Shown here in pieces: positions 16,689-24,261 of a DNA stretch of 32,864 bases. Each line of letters opens with the position of its first letter. Position 1 is the stretch's first letter. The notes beneath the pieces are model-generated. The model was not told the origin of the DNA and did not search any database. It worked only from the letters and a program-made list of their open reading frames with translations. This DNA comes from an uncultured Desulfobulbaceae bacterium (GTDB lineage Bacteria; Desulfobacterota; Desulfobulbia; Desulfobulbales; Desulfobulbaceae). The DNA is taken from assembly GCA_947259225.1 (NCBI GenBank), contig CAMYLK010000028.1, positions 1 to 32,864 of the forward strand, given 5' to 3'. The translations under genes were made by a program, and so were the position numbers.

Positions 16689-19361
16689 ATGAGGGCCGTA
16701 TCTACATTTGTGGGGATTGTTTCAATTCCTGCGACAATAATTCTGATTTGTCTTTTTGCAACTTTGGCCATTGCAGACGGCTATCCCCATTTTTTCCAGA
16801 ACAACATCGAATGTGACTCTTGTCATTACGTCTATGGTACTGAACCACAACTCCTGCCACCATGGACTCATCGTGATCCGGTTGACGACGATACCCAGTT
16901 CAATTCTCTCTGTTGGAGCTGTCATAACGGCCTCGATGCCGTCAGGGTTATGACCCACTCCAGCTCACAGGCCGATGACGACTACGGCAGCTGGACGGTT
17001 GAATGCATAGTCTGCCATGAACCACATTTTCATGAGCAAGCCCAGACATATACCTCTGCGGGTTATCTCTACGAGGATGCCTCTACCGGGGTCACCCTGA
17101 CCACGATCATCAGGAGCGGTGCGGGCTGGACACCGGACGCCTTTGCCGGACTGGTTGTATTTCCAGATACCAGCCAGCCAATGGTAAGCTACATGATTAC
17201 AAGCAACACCTCGGATACCATTACCGTCCATATACCAATGGATCTGGGGATCGTGGGTGTCGGTGATACCTTTGCCATCAGTAGCGGAAAACTGGTCAAG
17301 AGTTCCATAGACATTGCTGAAATCACCGACCCGTTAAACCCGAAAAGCGGCATCATGACTGTTAAATTATTCAACAGGACAGGTCCAAACTCCTTTGCCG
17401 ATGGTGATGCGACATATGATGGTATTTGTGAGATTTGTCATACAGAGACAATTCATTTCAAAAATGATGGATTAGGCAGCGATCAGCTTCATTCAAATGT
17501 TGGGGGGGGGATCGAAGGAACAAATTGTACGAAAATATGCCATCAACACTATAACGGCTTCATTCATGGCGGCAACAATTCCAGCAACTGTGCTGCCTGT
17601 CACAACACCGGCAGTCATGTAACGCATGTTCCGAATCAGAGCCTTATCGGGCCTGCCGTTTTTTGTGACAGTTGCCATGATGTCAATAATATGCCGTACT
17701 TCAAATCCGGCACGGATAATATCACTATCGATGGCAACATTGATCTGGCGGAAACAGACGTCTGTGATTCATGTCACAGTAAAAGCGGGGCCTTTGACGG
17801 GCTGGATGACGCTGATATCGGCGCCCGGTATGGTAGTGGCGGAGTTGTCGGCTACAACTGGGATAATGGCGTCTATACGGGTGCTGCCCTGAAAGCCGGA
17901 TACGAACAATGGTGCGTAACCTGTCATGACCTTGGAACCTCGATTGTTAAAGGTCGCCAGGCCCCCGATGTTGCCGGCGACAACACCAATTATGGATATT
18001 ATGTTTCCGGGCACGGCAGGGCAGGAGCTACAGAAGAGTGCGGAGCCTGTCACGGCCTTGATATGAATCACAATTTTGACGGCCAGAAGACCTATTATGG
18101 GGAAGGTACTGGTGATGTTTTTACGCAGGACCCTCTGAGGTCCTACAAGTTGGGATTTCGACTTAAAGATGTAGGCGGAATGGACCCGCTTCAAATTCCG
18201 AAACTGGACTCTGTTTATTCTGCCGACGCTTTCAAGCTCTGCTACAGCTGCCATGATGAGGAAACTTTGATTAGCGACACCAAGAGTCATGGCTGCTACG
18301 GCAACACGAGCAACCCCTACAAGAACGCGGCCGCCATTACCACGCAGTTCAGGAATATGCATAAAGAAGGTCACGACACCGGTGATAATGATCTTCCTGC
18401 CAACTTTCATGCCGACCATCTTATCGACGCGAACGGTTTCGGTAGTAACTGGTATTCCAATGGACCAGGTACTTTCACCGGAAAATCAAGAACTTCGTGC
18501 ACAACCTGCCACAACCCGCATGGTGACAAGCGAAGTGACAACAGTGCCACCATTGCGATGACAATCGGTGCCTTCGAGATGGTTCGGGGTTCTGACGCAT
18601 TTGGACAATATGGTGAAGTTACCAGCTTGGCTCCATATGACCAGGATCCATCTAATGACCCGAATCGACGCTGCGCTAATACCTGTCACGGCTTCGGCGG
18701 CAATACTTCTGCCAAATGGTATTACATTTCAACGATTCCGAACAGCATTACCCTTTCCGACAATAACAGCAGCGACCCTGCACGGGCTGATGCAGGTTTT
18801 ACCAACAACACGGAAATCAGCGTGAGGCCATACAGTCTTTTTTTCACTCCCACGGAGATCATGTGTGCTGAGGATAACGCTTTCACAGTGAATGCAACAC
18901 CATGGGGTCCGTATGCGACTCCCTATACCTACACCCTTCTTCCCGGTGACGGCCTCAGAACAGTCTACTGTATGACCAGGAACGCATCTGAAACATCAGC
19001 AGTACAAAGCGCGACAATCACCCTGGATACAGTCCCGCCGGTTAACGTTTTCAATACCACCCTCACTTCCCCGAACGGCTCAGAGGTATTTGCCCAGGGA
19101 AGCAGCCAGGACATCACCTGGAACGATGGGGATTTTTCTGCTGACACCACCCTCAAGGCAAACCCGGTTACACTTGACTACTCAATAGACAGCGGCGTAT
19201 CTTTCCCGGATTCAATTGACACAGACCTTGGGGTGGCTTCGCCGTACAACTGGACTCTTCCTGTTATAGACCAGACTACAGTCAGGGTACGCCTGACCGT
19301 AACGGACAAAGCAGGCAACCAGGCCTCGGACAGCTCGGATGCAGATTTTACCATACAGTGA
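16689..19361 (+). CDS. Exported 13-haem c-type cytochrome with Ig/Kre9-like C-terminus
   Basis: The 890-residue product starts with a hydrophobic segment (about residues 7-29, ending LFATLAIADGY) that reads as a signal peptide. It has eleven CXXCH haem sites, with first cysteines at about 42, 75, 106, 247, 301, 326, 359, 409, 451, 518 and 604. Two CX3CH sites lie at 280 (CTKICH) and 662 (CANTCH), giving 13 candidate haems. A haem-free beta-rich insert of about 140 residues separates haems 3 and 4. The last 220 residues have no haem: an Ig-like stretch (about 715-785), then a module with SPNGSE, ITW, LDYSIDSGVSF and DKAGNQASDSSDADFTIQ that resembles the Kre9/KNH-type domain of surface proteins. 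I infer a periplasmic or extracellular electron carrier; the partner is unknown. It is monocistronic and carries a run of nine G. The ribosome site is a G7 run. Confidence 0.9.
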   Translation: MRAVSTFVGIVSIPATIILICLFATLAIADGYPHFFQNNIECDSCHYVYGTEPQLLPPWTHRDPVDDDTQFNSLCWSCHNGLDAVRVMTHSSSQADDDYGSWTVECIVCHEPHFHEQAQTYTSAGYLYEDASTGVTLTTIIRSGAGWTPDAFAGLVVFPDTSQPMVSYMITSNTSDTITVHIPMDLGIVGVGDTFAISSGKLVKSSIDIAEITDPLNPKSGIMTVKLFNRTGPNSFADGDATYDGICEICHTETIHFKNDGLGSDQLHSNVGGGIEGTNCTKICHQHYNGFIHGGNNSSNCAACHNTGSHVTHVPNQSLIGPAVFCDSCHDVNNMPYFKSGTDNITIDGNIDLAETDVCDSCHSKSGAFDGLDDADIGARYGSGGVVGYNWDNGVYTGAALKAGYEQWCVTCHDLGTSIVKGRQAPDVAGDNTNYGYYVSGHGRAGATEECGACHGLDMNHNFDGQKTYYGEGTGDVFTQDPLRSYKLGFRLKDVGGMDPLQIPKLDSVYSADAFKLCYSCHDEETLISDTKSHGCYGNTSNPYKNAAAITTQFRNMHKEGHDTGDNDLPANFHADHLIDANGFGSNWYSNGPGTFTGKSRTSCTTCHNPHGDKRSDNSATIAMTIGAFEMVRGSDAFGQYGEVTSLAPYDQDPSNDPNRRCANTCHGFGGNTSAKWYYISTIPNSITLSDNNSSDPARADAGFTNNTEISVRPYSLFFTPTEIMCAEDNAFTVNATPWGPYATPYTYTLLPGDGLRTVYCMTRNASETSAVQSATITLDTVPPVNVFNTTLTSPNGSEVFAQGSSQDITWNDGDFSADTTLKANPVTLDYSIDSGVSFPDSIDTDLGVASPYNWTLPVIDQTTVRVRLTVTDKAGNQASDSSDADFTIQ
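17502..17510 (+). repeat. Nine-G homopolymer inside the cytochrome gene
   Basis: Nine consecutive G encode Gly272-Gly273-Gly274, between haem sites 4 and 5. As written the frame is intact. A one-base change would truncate the protein after four haems. Such a tract is prone to slipped-strand change and also to sequencing error. A second run, G7 at 16678-16684, forms the ribosome site of the same gene. Confidence 0.8.
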
Positions 19362-19377
19362 ATCGCCACAATAAGTT

Positions 19378-19421
19378 GATAATAAGGTTGCAAATGGGGC
19401 ATCTTGCACCTTGTATTTATC
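19378..19421. terminator. Imperfect hairpin after the cytochrome gene
   Basis: Three paired blocks line up: GATAA (19378-19382) with TTATC (19417-19421), AAGG (19384-19387) with CCTT (19409-19412), and TGCAA (19389-19393) with TTGCA (19404-19408). It lies 17 bases after the stop codon, between convergent genes, where a terminator is expected. No T-run follows, so the call is tentative. Confidence 0.35.
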
Positions 19422-19483
19422 AAAGTATTAAAGAATTTATGTCTGACAATCAGTGTGCCACAAATGCTTTTCATTTTCAAAAA

Positions 19484-19526
19484 GTAGATTCGTACTGGCA
19501 ATCTTAGCCTGATTAGAATTTGCTAC
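19484..19526. terminator. Second imperfect hairpin between convergent genes
   Basis: GTAGATTC (19484-19491) pairs with GAAT (19516-19519) and CTAC (19523-19526) around a three-base bulge, with a possible inner AATC/GATT pairing. It lies between the convergent cytochrome and potassium-channel genes. It may limit read-through in either direction, but there is no clear T-run. Confidence 0.3.
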
Positions 19527-19579
19527 GTGGAGATCGTCACTATCCTCACCACTATCCGAAGACGGTTTACGTAAAAAAA

Positions 19580-21274
19580 TTAGTAGTTTTCCAGAAACTG
19601 TTTCTCGGCATCCAGGCTACAGATAAGGATTAACTCGTCCTTCTCGTTAAGTGGGATGTGCGGGTCCGGGCTGACCGCAAGCCTGCCCTCAGATTTAATG
19701 GCGATTACGCTGCATCCTGTTTTTTCCCTGATCTGAGTATCTGCAAGTGTTTTGCCTGCCAGTGAACCGTGGACGGTTTTGCTAAAGACATTGAGTCCTT
19801 CGGTAAAGACGGATACATCATCGGGTTGCAGCAGGTTCAGTATCCGGTTGGCACCCATTGCGGCGTAGGATAGAACAACATCTGCCCCGGCCCTGTGCAG
19901 TTTCGAAGCGCTTCTTTCTGCAGTTGCCCGGCTGATCACCTGGATGTCCGGCCTTAACTGTCGGCAATAAAAAGTGAGATAGATGTTCATCGCGTCATTA
20001 TGTGTCGTAATGATGACCGACCGGGCCTCTTTGATACCTGCTTTGAGCAGGGTGTTTTTATCTGCAGCATCGCCCTGTATGAGGTTGTCCTTTTTATCGC
20101 ATGCCACACTGCTGCTTTTTTCAATAATGGTATATGGGATATTTCTGGCTTTCAGGGTTTCCGCAGCAGCGTAGCCGACCCTTCCGCCGCCAAGAATCAG
20201 GACAGGTGCGTCAGGAGAATACTCAACGCAGGAAATGGCATAGTGTTTGTCAAAACGGTTCAGCTGTTCATCGGTACCCGCCATGACAAGGACGGTGGTG
20301 GAACTGATTACTGTCTGAGGGGTCGGCACTTCGAAAATTCCGTGCTCCCAGAACCCGACAACTGTTATGCCGGTTTTTTCCCGTAAGTGGATTTCAGCCA
20401 GGGTTTTTCCTTCAAGCGGGGTATGCATTGCCGAGGATTCGGCAATAAGAAGCTCGTCAAATCTGCCGATTACATTTGTACCCAAGTCTATTCCAAAAGT
20501 CCTGAGACCCAGGGATTCGCCAAGCATTTTCATGAATTGAAAAACCCGTGTGTTGCCAGGAAATTCGAGGATATCTATAGAGTGAACATTGTCAGCAGTA
20601 GTAATTATCGGAACTTTGTCCGTAATTTCGCGTATTGTAAAGGATACGTTTGTATTCATCAGGTCATCATGTGTGGCCACAACCATAGCGGCTTCATGTA
20701 TACGGAGCCGTTCATAAGTCTCGGGATTATCCTCGTCACCATGTACAACCTTGAACCCCTGGTCATGGAGGTCCAGGGCCATGTGTATGTCACTTTCAAC
20801 GATGACATACTCATAGTTGTATTTGCCCAGCTTCTCTATGAGCTTTGATGTAATGGGGTCGAGGTTTGTAATGATGATATGGCCAGATATATCAGCCGGG
20901 AGTTCACGTGGGGCCCTGGATTTTTTCTGGGCCTCCAGCCACGGATCGTAGAAAAAACGGATAAAGGTGAAAGGAAGCATGATAAGCAGGAAGACAATAC
21001 CTGAGAGAAGGACTGTTATTGTGAAGATCAGGCCCAGGTCGGTCTTAAATGTTATGTCACCGAAACCGAGGGTGGACATGACAGTGAGGGTCCAGTAAAA
21101 GCCTGTTATCCAACTGAAATTCCTTCCTTCATACAGCATTATTACATGGAAAAGAACGCTGTATACGATAACAATAAATGCAAGGAATGTGAAAAACTTT
21201 GCAAGCAGGATGAAATTTCTTTTTGTCGTCCTGTCCTGGAGAAAATAACTCATTAATGATGGTAAGTATTTCAT
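19580..21274 (-). CDS. Potassium channel with two tandem RCK (TrkA-N/TrkA-C) units
   Basis: The 564-residue protein is a two-helix ion channel joined to two ligand-binding RCK units, the arrangement of Geobacter GsuK. TM1 is about residues 23-48, the pore filter TLGFGD is at 68-73 (canonical TVGYGD), and TM2 is about 80-107. RCK1 spans about 130-250 with TrkA-C at 258-338; its nucleotide loop reads IIITNLDPIT and lacks GxGxxG. RCK2 starts at 357 with an intact GGGRVG (362-367) and ends with TrkA-C to the C-terminus. RCK domains bind NAD(H), nucleotides or Ca2+ and gate the pore (family knowledge). The gene is convergent to the cytochrome gene and has its own promoter candidate. The ATG at 21274 follows CAGGGCTGAC. 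Confidence 0.93.
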   Translation of the reverse strand: MKYLPSLMSYFLQDRTTKRNFILLAKFFTFLAFIVIVYSVLFHVIMLYEGRNFSWITGFYWTLTVMSTLGFGDITFKTDLGLIFTITVLLSGIVFLLIMLPFTFIRFFYDPWLEAQKKSRAPRELPADISGHIIITNLDPITSKLIEKLGKYNYEYVIVESDIHMALDLHDQGFKVVHGDEDNPETYERLRIHEAAMVVATHDDLMNTNVSFTIREITDKVPIITTADNVHSIDILEFPGNTRVFQFMKMLGESLGLRTFGIDLGTNVIGRFDELLIAESSAMHTPLEGKTLAEIHLREKTGITVVGFWEHGIFEVPTPQTVISSTTVLVMAGTDEQLNRFDKHYAISCVEYSPDAPVLILGGGRVGYAAAETLKARNIPYTIIEKSSSVACDKKDNLIQGDAADKNTLLKAGIKEARSVIITTHNDAMNIYLTFYCRQLRPDIQVISRATAERSASKLHRAGADVVLSYAAMGANRILNLLQPDDVSVFTEGLNVFSKTVHGSLAGKTLADTQIREKTGCSVIAIKSEGRLAVSPDPHIPLNEKDELILICSLDAEKQFLENY

Positions 21275-21294
21275 TGTCAGCCCTGATTATAATC

Positions 21295-21331
21295 AATGGT
21301 TAGTGCCCGGCCAGCAGGCATTGCTACCATT
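21295..21331 (-). promoter_or_regulatory. Hairpin in the leader of the potassium channel gene
   Basis: AATGG, TAG and TGCC (21295-21307, with one bulged T) pair with GGCA, CTA and CCATT (21317-21331) around a nine-base loop, for 12 base pairs. It ends about 20 bases from the channel start codon and would be in its 5' leader. It may affect translation or mRNA life. It does not match the cyclic di-AMP (ydaO) riboswitch seen before some potassium genes. Confidence 0.45.
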
Positions 21332-21373
21332 ATTAGCTCTTCGTTGATCAGCGTCATTGATCGTAATAGTTAT

Positions 21374-21402
21374 ATGTTATGTTTTATGCCTTATTATTAC
21401 AA
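21374..21402 (-). promoter_or_regulatory. Candidate promoter of the potassium channel gene
   Basis: On the minus strand, TTGTAA (complement of 21397-21402) and TAACAT (complement of 21374-21379) are 17 bases apart, each four of six to consensus, in AT-rich DNA. The start of transcription would be about 90 bases before the ATG at 21274, upstream of the leader hairpin. Confidence 0.35.
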
Positions 21403-21418
21403 GGATGAAGGAGTATCG

Positions 21419-21617
21419 CAATAACAAGCTATTGAGACGCCGTTATCGGCAATATTAGCATAAAAGGATTCGTGGTTGCCGCCGAAACTCAGCAAGGCTG
21501 ATTGTTTGCACCATGAACGTCTTTGTTATCTTGGTCTTCTTGTTCTGCATTGCGTCATTCAAGGTTGACCAAGGCGAAGAGCAGGAAGGCAGGTCACTGG
21601 AACATACGGGATTCCAG
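21419..21617. repeat. Cluster of short inverted repeats
   Basis: Four palindromic units lie in 200 bases: CAATA/TATTG (21419-21434); GCCG/CGGC (21439-21450); CTTGGTC (21530-21536) with GACCAAG (21567-21573) plus an inner CTTG/CAAG; and CTGGAA (21597-21602) with TTCCAG (21612-21617). Such density is unusual against the rest of the window. It could be a decayed mobile or REP-like element or a structured RNA; a genome-wide copy count would decide. Confidence 0.4.
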
Positions 21618-21848
21618 GTTTAACAGGAGTGACAGAAAGCCCATGGTTTCTACATTTCACGATCCATACCCTGAAAATTGTATTCAGTTTAGGCCAACTA
21701 TTTTATGGAAAATTGAAGAAAAAACCCGGTCAAGTTCGGCTGTCACATTTTCCGATGCTGGACAATTAATATTATCCTGCAAATTTCCTGCTGAACCTAT
21801 TGATTATATCCAACAACTATGGTAATAAAAAATGTTACAGTCGAATCA

Positions 21849-21927
21849 GGCCCAGGCGCTGTGCCAGGGCCATATTACACACACCCCGATTTTGTCCTTT
21901 GGTGTCCGTCACAGACGGATTGGACAC
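21849..21927 (+). promoter_or_regulatory. Structured leader of rpsB (two hairpins)
   Basis: The first hairpin pairs GGCCC (21849-21853) with GGGCC (21867-21871) and, across an A-A mismatch, GGC with GCC around a five-base loop. The second can form TCCGTC (21905-21910) with GACGGA (21914-21919), or alternatively GTGTCC (21902-21907) with GGACAC (21922-21927); the two forms exclude each other. They sit 36-114 bases before the rpsB ATG. In E. coli S2 represses rpsB-tsf through its leader, so an autoregulatory site is plausible here. Confidence 0.5.
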
Positions 21928-21962
21928 AGGGGTGGAGGAATAACCAGAATAGCGGAGGAATT

Positions 21963-22757
21963 ATGACACAGGTAACTATGCGCCAGATGCTTGAGGCAGG
22001 GCTTCATTTCGGTCACCAGACCAGACGCTGGAATCCGAAAATGAAACCATTTATCTATGGTCCGCGGAACGGCATTTATATTATCAACCTTGATAAAACT
22101 ATGAAGCAGTTCAGGAAAGCGTACAATTTTGTCACGAACCTGGTAGCAGATGGAGGTACCCTCTTGTTTGTAGGAACAAAACGCCAGGCCCAGGAAATTA
22201 TTAACCTGGAGGCAGAGCGCTGCGGTATGTACCATGTCAACCATCGCTGGCTCGGCGGTATGATGACCAATTTTCAGACGATCAAGCATTCTGTCGATCG
22301 TTTAAAGAAAATTGAGGCAATGCAGGAAGACGGTACCATCAGCCGCTTCCCCAAGAAAGAAATTCTCATGATGGAGAAGGAACGGGTCAAACTTGACCGT
22401 AACCTTGGTGGTATAAAGAACATGCGAACTGTTCCTGATGCCATCTTTGTCGTTGATCCCAAAAAAGAAGATATTGCTGTCAATGAAGCAAATAAACTGA
22501 AAATTCCGGTTATTGCTCTCACGGATACGAACTGTGATCCGGATGGCATTGATTATCTTATACCCGGTAATGACGATGCTATCCGTTCCATAAAGCTGAT
22601 CTCTTATTTAATCGCGGAAGCGGTAATTGAAGGAAAAGGTCAGCGTGGAGAAGAAGAGGGAAATATTGAAGAGATGGAATCAGCGATGGAGCAGTCTGCC
22701 ATCGAAGAGACACCGGTAGACGAAGCAAGTGCTGAGGAACCACAAACAGAAGAATAA
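21963..22757 (+). CDS. rpsB: 30S ribosomal protein S2
   Basis: The start at ATG 21963 gives 264 residues beginning [20 protein letters not shown] and has a textbook GCGGAGGAATT ribosome site; the frame is open upstream but without homology. [20 protein letters not shown] and [20 protein letters not shown] are diagnostic S2 segments. A glutamate-rich tail (about residues 225-264) extends beyond the fold. S2 joins the 30S late and is needed for S1 binding. It is first in the rpsB-tsf-pyrH-frr cluster and follows a structured leader. Confidence 0.98.
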   Translation: MTQVTMRQMLEAGLHFGHQTRRWNPKMKPFIYGPRNGIYIINLDKTMKQFRKAYNFVTNLVADGGTLLFVGTKRQAQEIINLEAERCGMYHVNHRWLGGMMTNFQTIKHSVDRLKKIEAMQEDGTISRFPKKEILMMEKERVKLDRNLGGIKNMRTVPDAIFVVDPKKEDIAVNEANKLKIPVIALTDTNCDPDGIDYLIPGNDDAIRSIKLISYLIAEAVIEGKGQRGEEEGNIEEMESAMEQSAIEETPVDEASAEEPQTEE

Positions 22758-22786
22758 ATTTTTTTCTCAATATTGATTATTTCTAG

Positions 22787-22803
22787 AGGGGCCTTGCGCC
22801 CCT
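22787..22803 (+). terminator. Hairpin between rpsB and tsf, likely partial terminator
   Basis: AGGGGC (22787-22792) pairs with GCCCCT (22798-22803) around CTTGC. The following bases TCTTCTATGTCT are pyrimidine-rich rather than a clean T-run. A partial terminator in the same place is known in E. coli, where it lowers tsf relative to rpsB. I infer the same role here. Confidence 0.6.
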
Positions 22804-22842
22804 TCTTCTATGTCTGAACATACAGGATGAAAGGAGAGAGTT

Positions 22843-23436
22843 GTGAAAATTACCAGCCAGATGGTCAAAGAACTGAGAGACAAGACCAATGCAGGCATGA
22901 TGGATTGCAAAAAGGCCCTTGGTGAGACCGAGGGTGATATTGAAAAAGCCGTTGACCTTCTCAGGCAGAAGGGGTTGGCTGTTGCGCAGAAACGTGCGGA
23001 TCGCGCGACCAGTGAAGGTGTGGTCGAATGCTATATTCACGCCGGCAGTAAATTGGGGGTCATGGTCGAGGTAGGCTGTGAGACGGATTTTGTAGCCAAA
23101 ACTGATGACTTCATCGCCTTTGCAAAAGATGTTGCCATGCATATCGCGGCTTCGAGCCCTGTATCTGTAAGCAGGGAAGATGTGCCGGCTGAACTTGTTG
23201 AAAGAGAACGGGAAATATACAAGGCACAGGCTCTTGATTCGGGCAAGCCCGAGAACATTGTTGATAAAATCATATCCGGGAAAATCGAGAAGTTTATTTC
23301 CGAAGTTTGCCTCCTTGAGCAGAAATTTGTCAAGAATCCGGATCTTTCTATTCAGGACATACTGAATGAATTGATAGCGAAGATGGGAGAAAATATCTCG
23401 ATCAAACGCTTTGCGCGTTTTCAGGTTGGCGCCTGA
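22843..23436 (+). CDS. tsf: Elongation factor Ts, short form (GTG start)
   Basis: The product is 197 residues, against 283 in E. coli and 196 in Thermus, so it is the compact form with one core subdomain. The N-terminal module MKITSQMVKELRDKTNAGMM and DCKKALGETEGDIEKAVDLL is followed by EVGCETDFVAKTDDF (about residue 77-91), the TDFV motif that pushes into EF-Tu domain 1. EF-Ts exchanges GDP for GTP on EF-Tu. The GTG start at 22843 has AAGGAG upstream. Short forms work as dimers in Thermus; whether that holds here is unknown. Confidence 0.97.
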   Translation: MKITSQMVKELRDKTNAGMMDCKKALGETEGDIEKAVDLLRQKGLAVAQKRADRATSEGVVECYIHAGSKLGVMVEVGCETDFVAKTDDFIAFAKDVAMHIAASSPVSVSREDVPAELVEREREIYKAQALDSGKPENIVDKIISGKIEKFISEVCLLEQKFVKNPDLSIQDILNELIAKMGENISIKRFARFQVGA

Positions 23437-23451
23437 TCTCCTTCTGCCGCA

Positions 23452-23488
23452 GGCTGTTCAAACAGTTGGATAACCTACTGTTTAAGCC
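23452..23488 (+). promoter_or_regulatory. Hairpin between tsf and pyrH
   Basis: AAACAGT (23460-23466) pairs exactly with ACTGTTT (23477-23483), with a ten-base loop, and GGCT (23452-23455) with AGCC (23485-23488) extends the stem. It ends about 13 bases before the pyrH GGAGG site. No T-run follows. It may affect mRNA processing or the balance of tsf and pyrH. Confidence 0.4.
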
Positions 23489-23515
23489 AGGAAAGATCTC
23501 CCGGAGGCATGAAAA

Positions 23516-24223
23516 GTGAAATATAAACGAGTACTTCTGAAGATAAGCGGTGAAGCGCTCATGGGTGAAGGATCGTTCGGGATCAGTCCCGACATGATCA
23601 GGCATGTAGCCCGGGAGATTAAAACAGTACACGAGCGGGATATACAGCTGGCCCTGGTTATCGGGGCTGGCAATATATTTCGTGGTGTGGCCGGAGCATC
23701 CAGGGGAATGGACAGAACCGCCGCAGATAATATGGGAATGCTGGCAACTGTTATCAACAGCCTTGCCGTTCAGGATGCCCTGGAAAATGAAGGTATTCCG
23801 ACCAGGGTGATGTCCGCTATATCCATGCGCAGTGTCTGCGAACCGTATATCCGGCGCAGGGCTCTTCGTCATTTGGAAAAAGGCAGGGTTGTCATCTTTG
23901 CTGCCGGTACCGGGAATCCGTATTTTACAACTGATACAGCAGCGGTATTACGGGCCCTTGAAGCTGAAGCAGATGTGATCATGAAGGCGACCAGGGTTAA
24001 TGGTGTGTACGACCTTGACCCCGAAAAACATCCTGAAGCAAAACGGTTCGAAACGCTCACATACAGTCAGGTCCTGCAGAAGAACCTACGGGTTATGGAT
24101 GCCTCCGGGATTTCTCTGGCCCGTGAAGAAAAGCTTCCTATCCTGGTCTTTAACATGAAGGTCGCGGGAAATATTGTAAAAGCAGTTGCCGGTGATGATA
24201 TCGGGACGCTGATAACTGAATAG
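23516..24223 (+). CDS. pyrH: UMP kinase (GTG start)
   Basis: The 235-residue protein phosphorylates UMP to UDP with ATP in pyrimidine synthesis. It belongs to the amino-acid kinase fold: [20 protein letters not shown] at the start, the [10 protein letters not shown] loop, [20 protein letters not shown], and [20 protein letters not shown] with [20 protein letters not shown]. The GTG start at 23516 follows GGAGG eight bases upstream. An ATG at 23510 opens only a few codons in another frame and is not used. The place between tsf and frr is near universal. Confidence 0.97.
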   Translation: MKYKRVLLKISGEALMGEGSFGISPDMIRHVAREIKTVHERDIQLALVIGAGNIFRGVAGASRGMDRTAADNMGMLATVINSLAVQDALENEGIPTRVMSAISMRSVCEPYIRRRALRHLEKGRVVIFAAGTGNPYFTTDTAAVLRALEAEADVIMKATRVNGVYDLDPEKHPEAKRFETLTYSQVLQKNLRVMDASGISLAREEKLPILVFNMKVAGNIVKAVAGDDIGTLITE

Positions 24224-24261
24224 TATGACGTACAGGTAAAGCTAACGTAAGGAGTGAGAAA

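Larger units (their letters stand above)
21275..21962. other. 688-base intergenic region, rich in inverted repeats
   Basis: This divergent gap lies between the channel gene (minus) and rpsB (plus). I find no convincing gene. It holds a hairpin in the channel leader, a minus-strand promoter candidate, a run of short palindromes (21419-21617), and two hairpins in the rpsB leader. Frames that are open here (36 codons at 21513-21623 and about 100 codons at 21523-21825) show no ribosome site and no recognisable family. No clear rpsB promoter could be named; TATTAT at 21770-21775 lacks a good -35. Confidence 0.55.

Noticed and set aside
18965..19501. Minus-strand frames over the cytochrome 3' end
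   Set aside because: They are antisense to the Ig/Kre9-like part and show no ribosome site or known domain.
21275..21420. Cyclic di-AMP (ydaO) riboswitch in the channel leader
   Set aside because: The leader is too short and lacks the conserved blocks; only a simple hairpin is seen.
21513..21623. A 36-codon frame with a hydrophobic N-terminus (MNVFVILVFLFCIASF)
   Set aside because: It has no ribosome site and overlaps the inverted repeats, so the frame is likely by chance.
21523..21825. An open frame of about 100 codons before rpsB
   Set aside because: It has no recognisable family, no ribosome site and low-complexity composition, and it overlaps the palindromic block.
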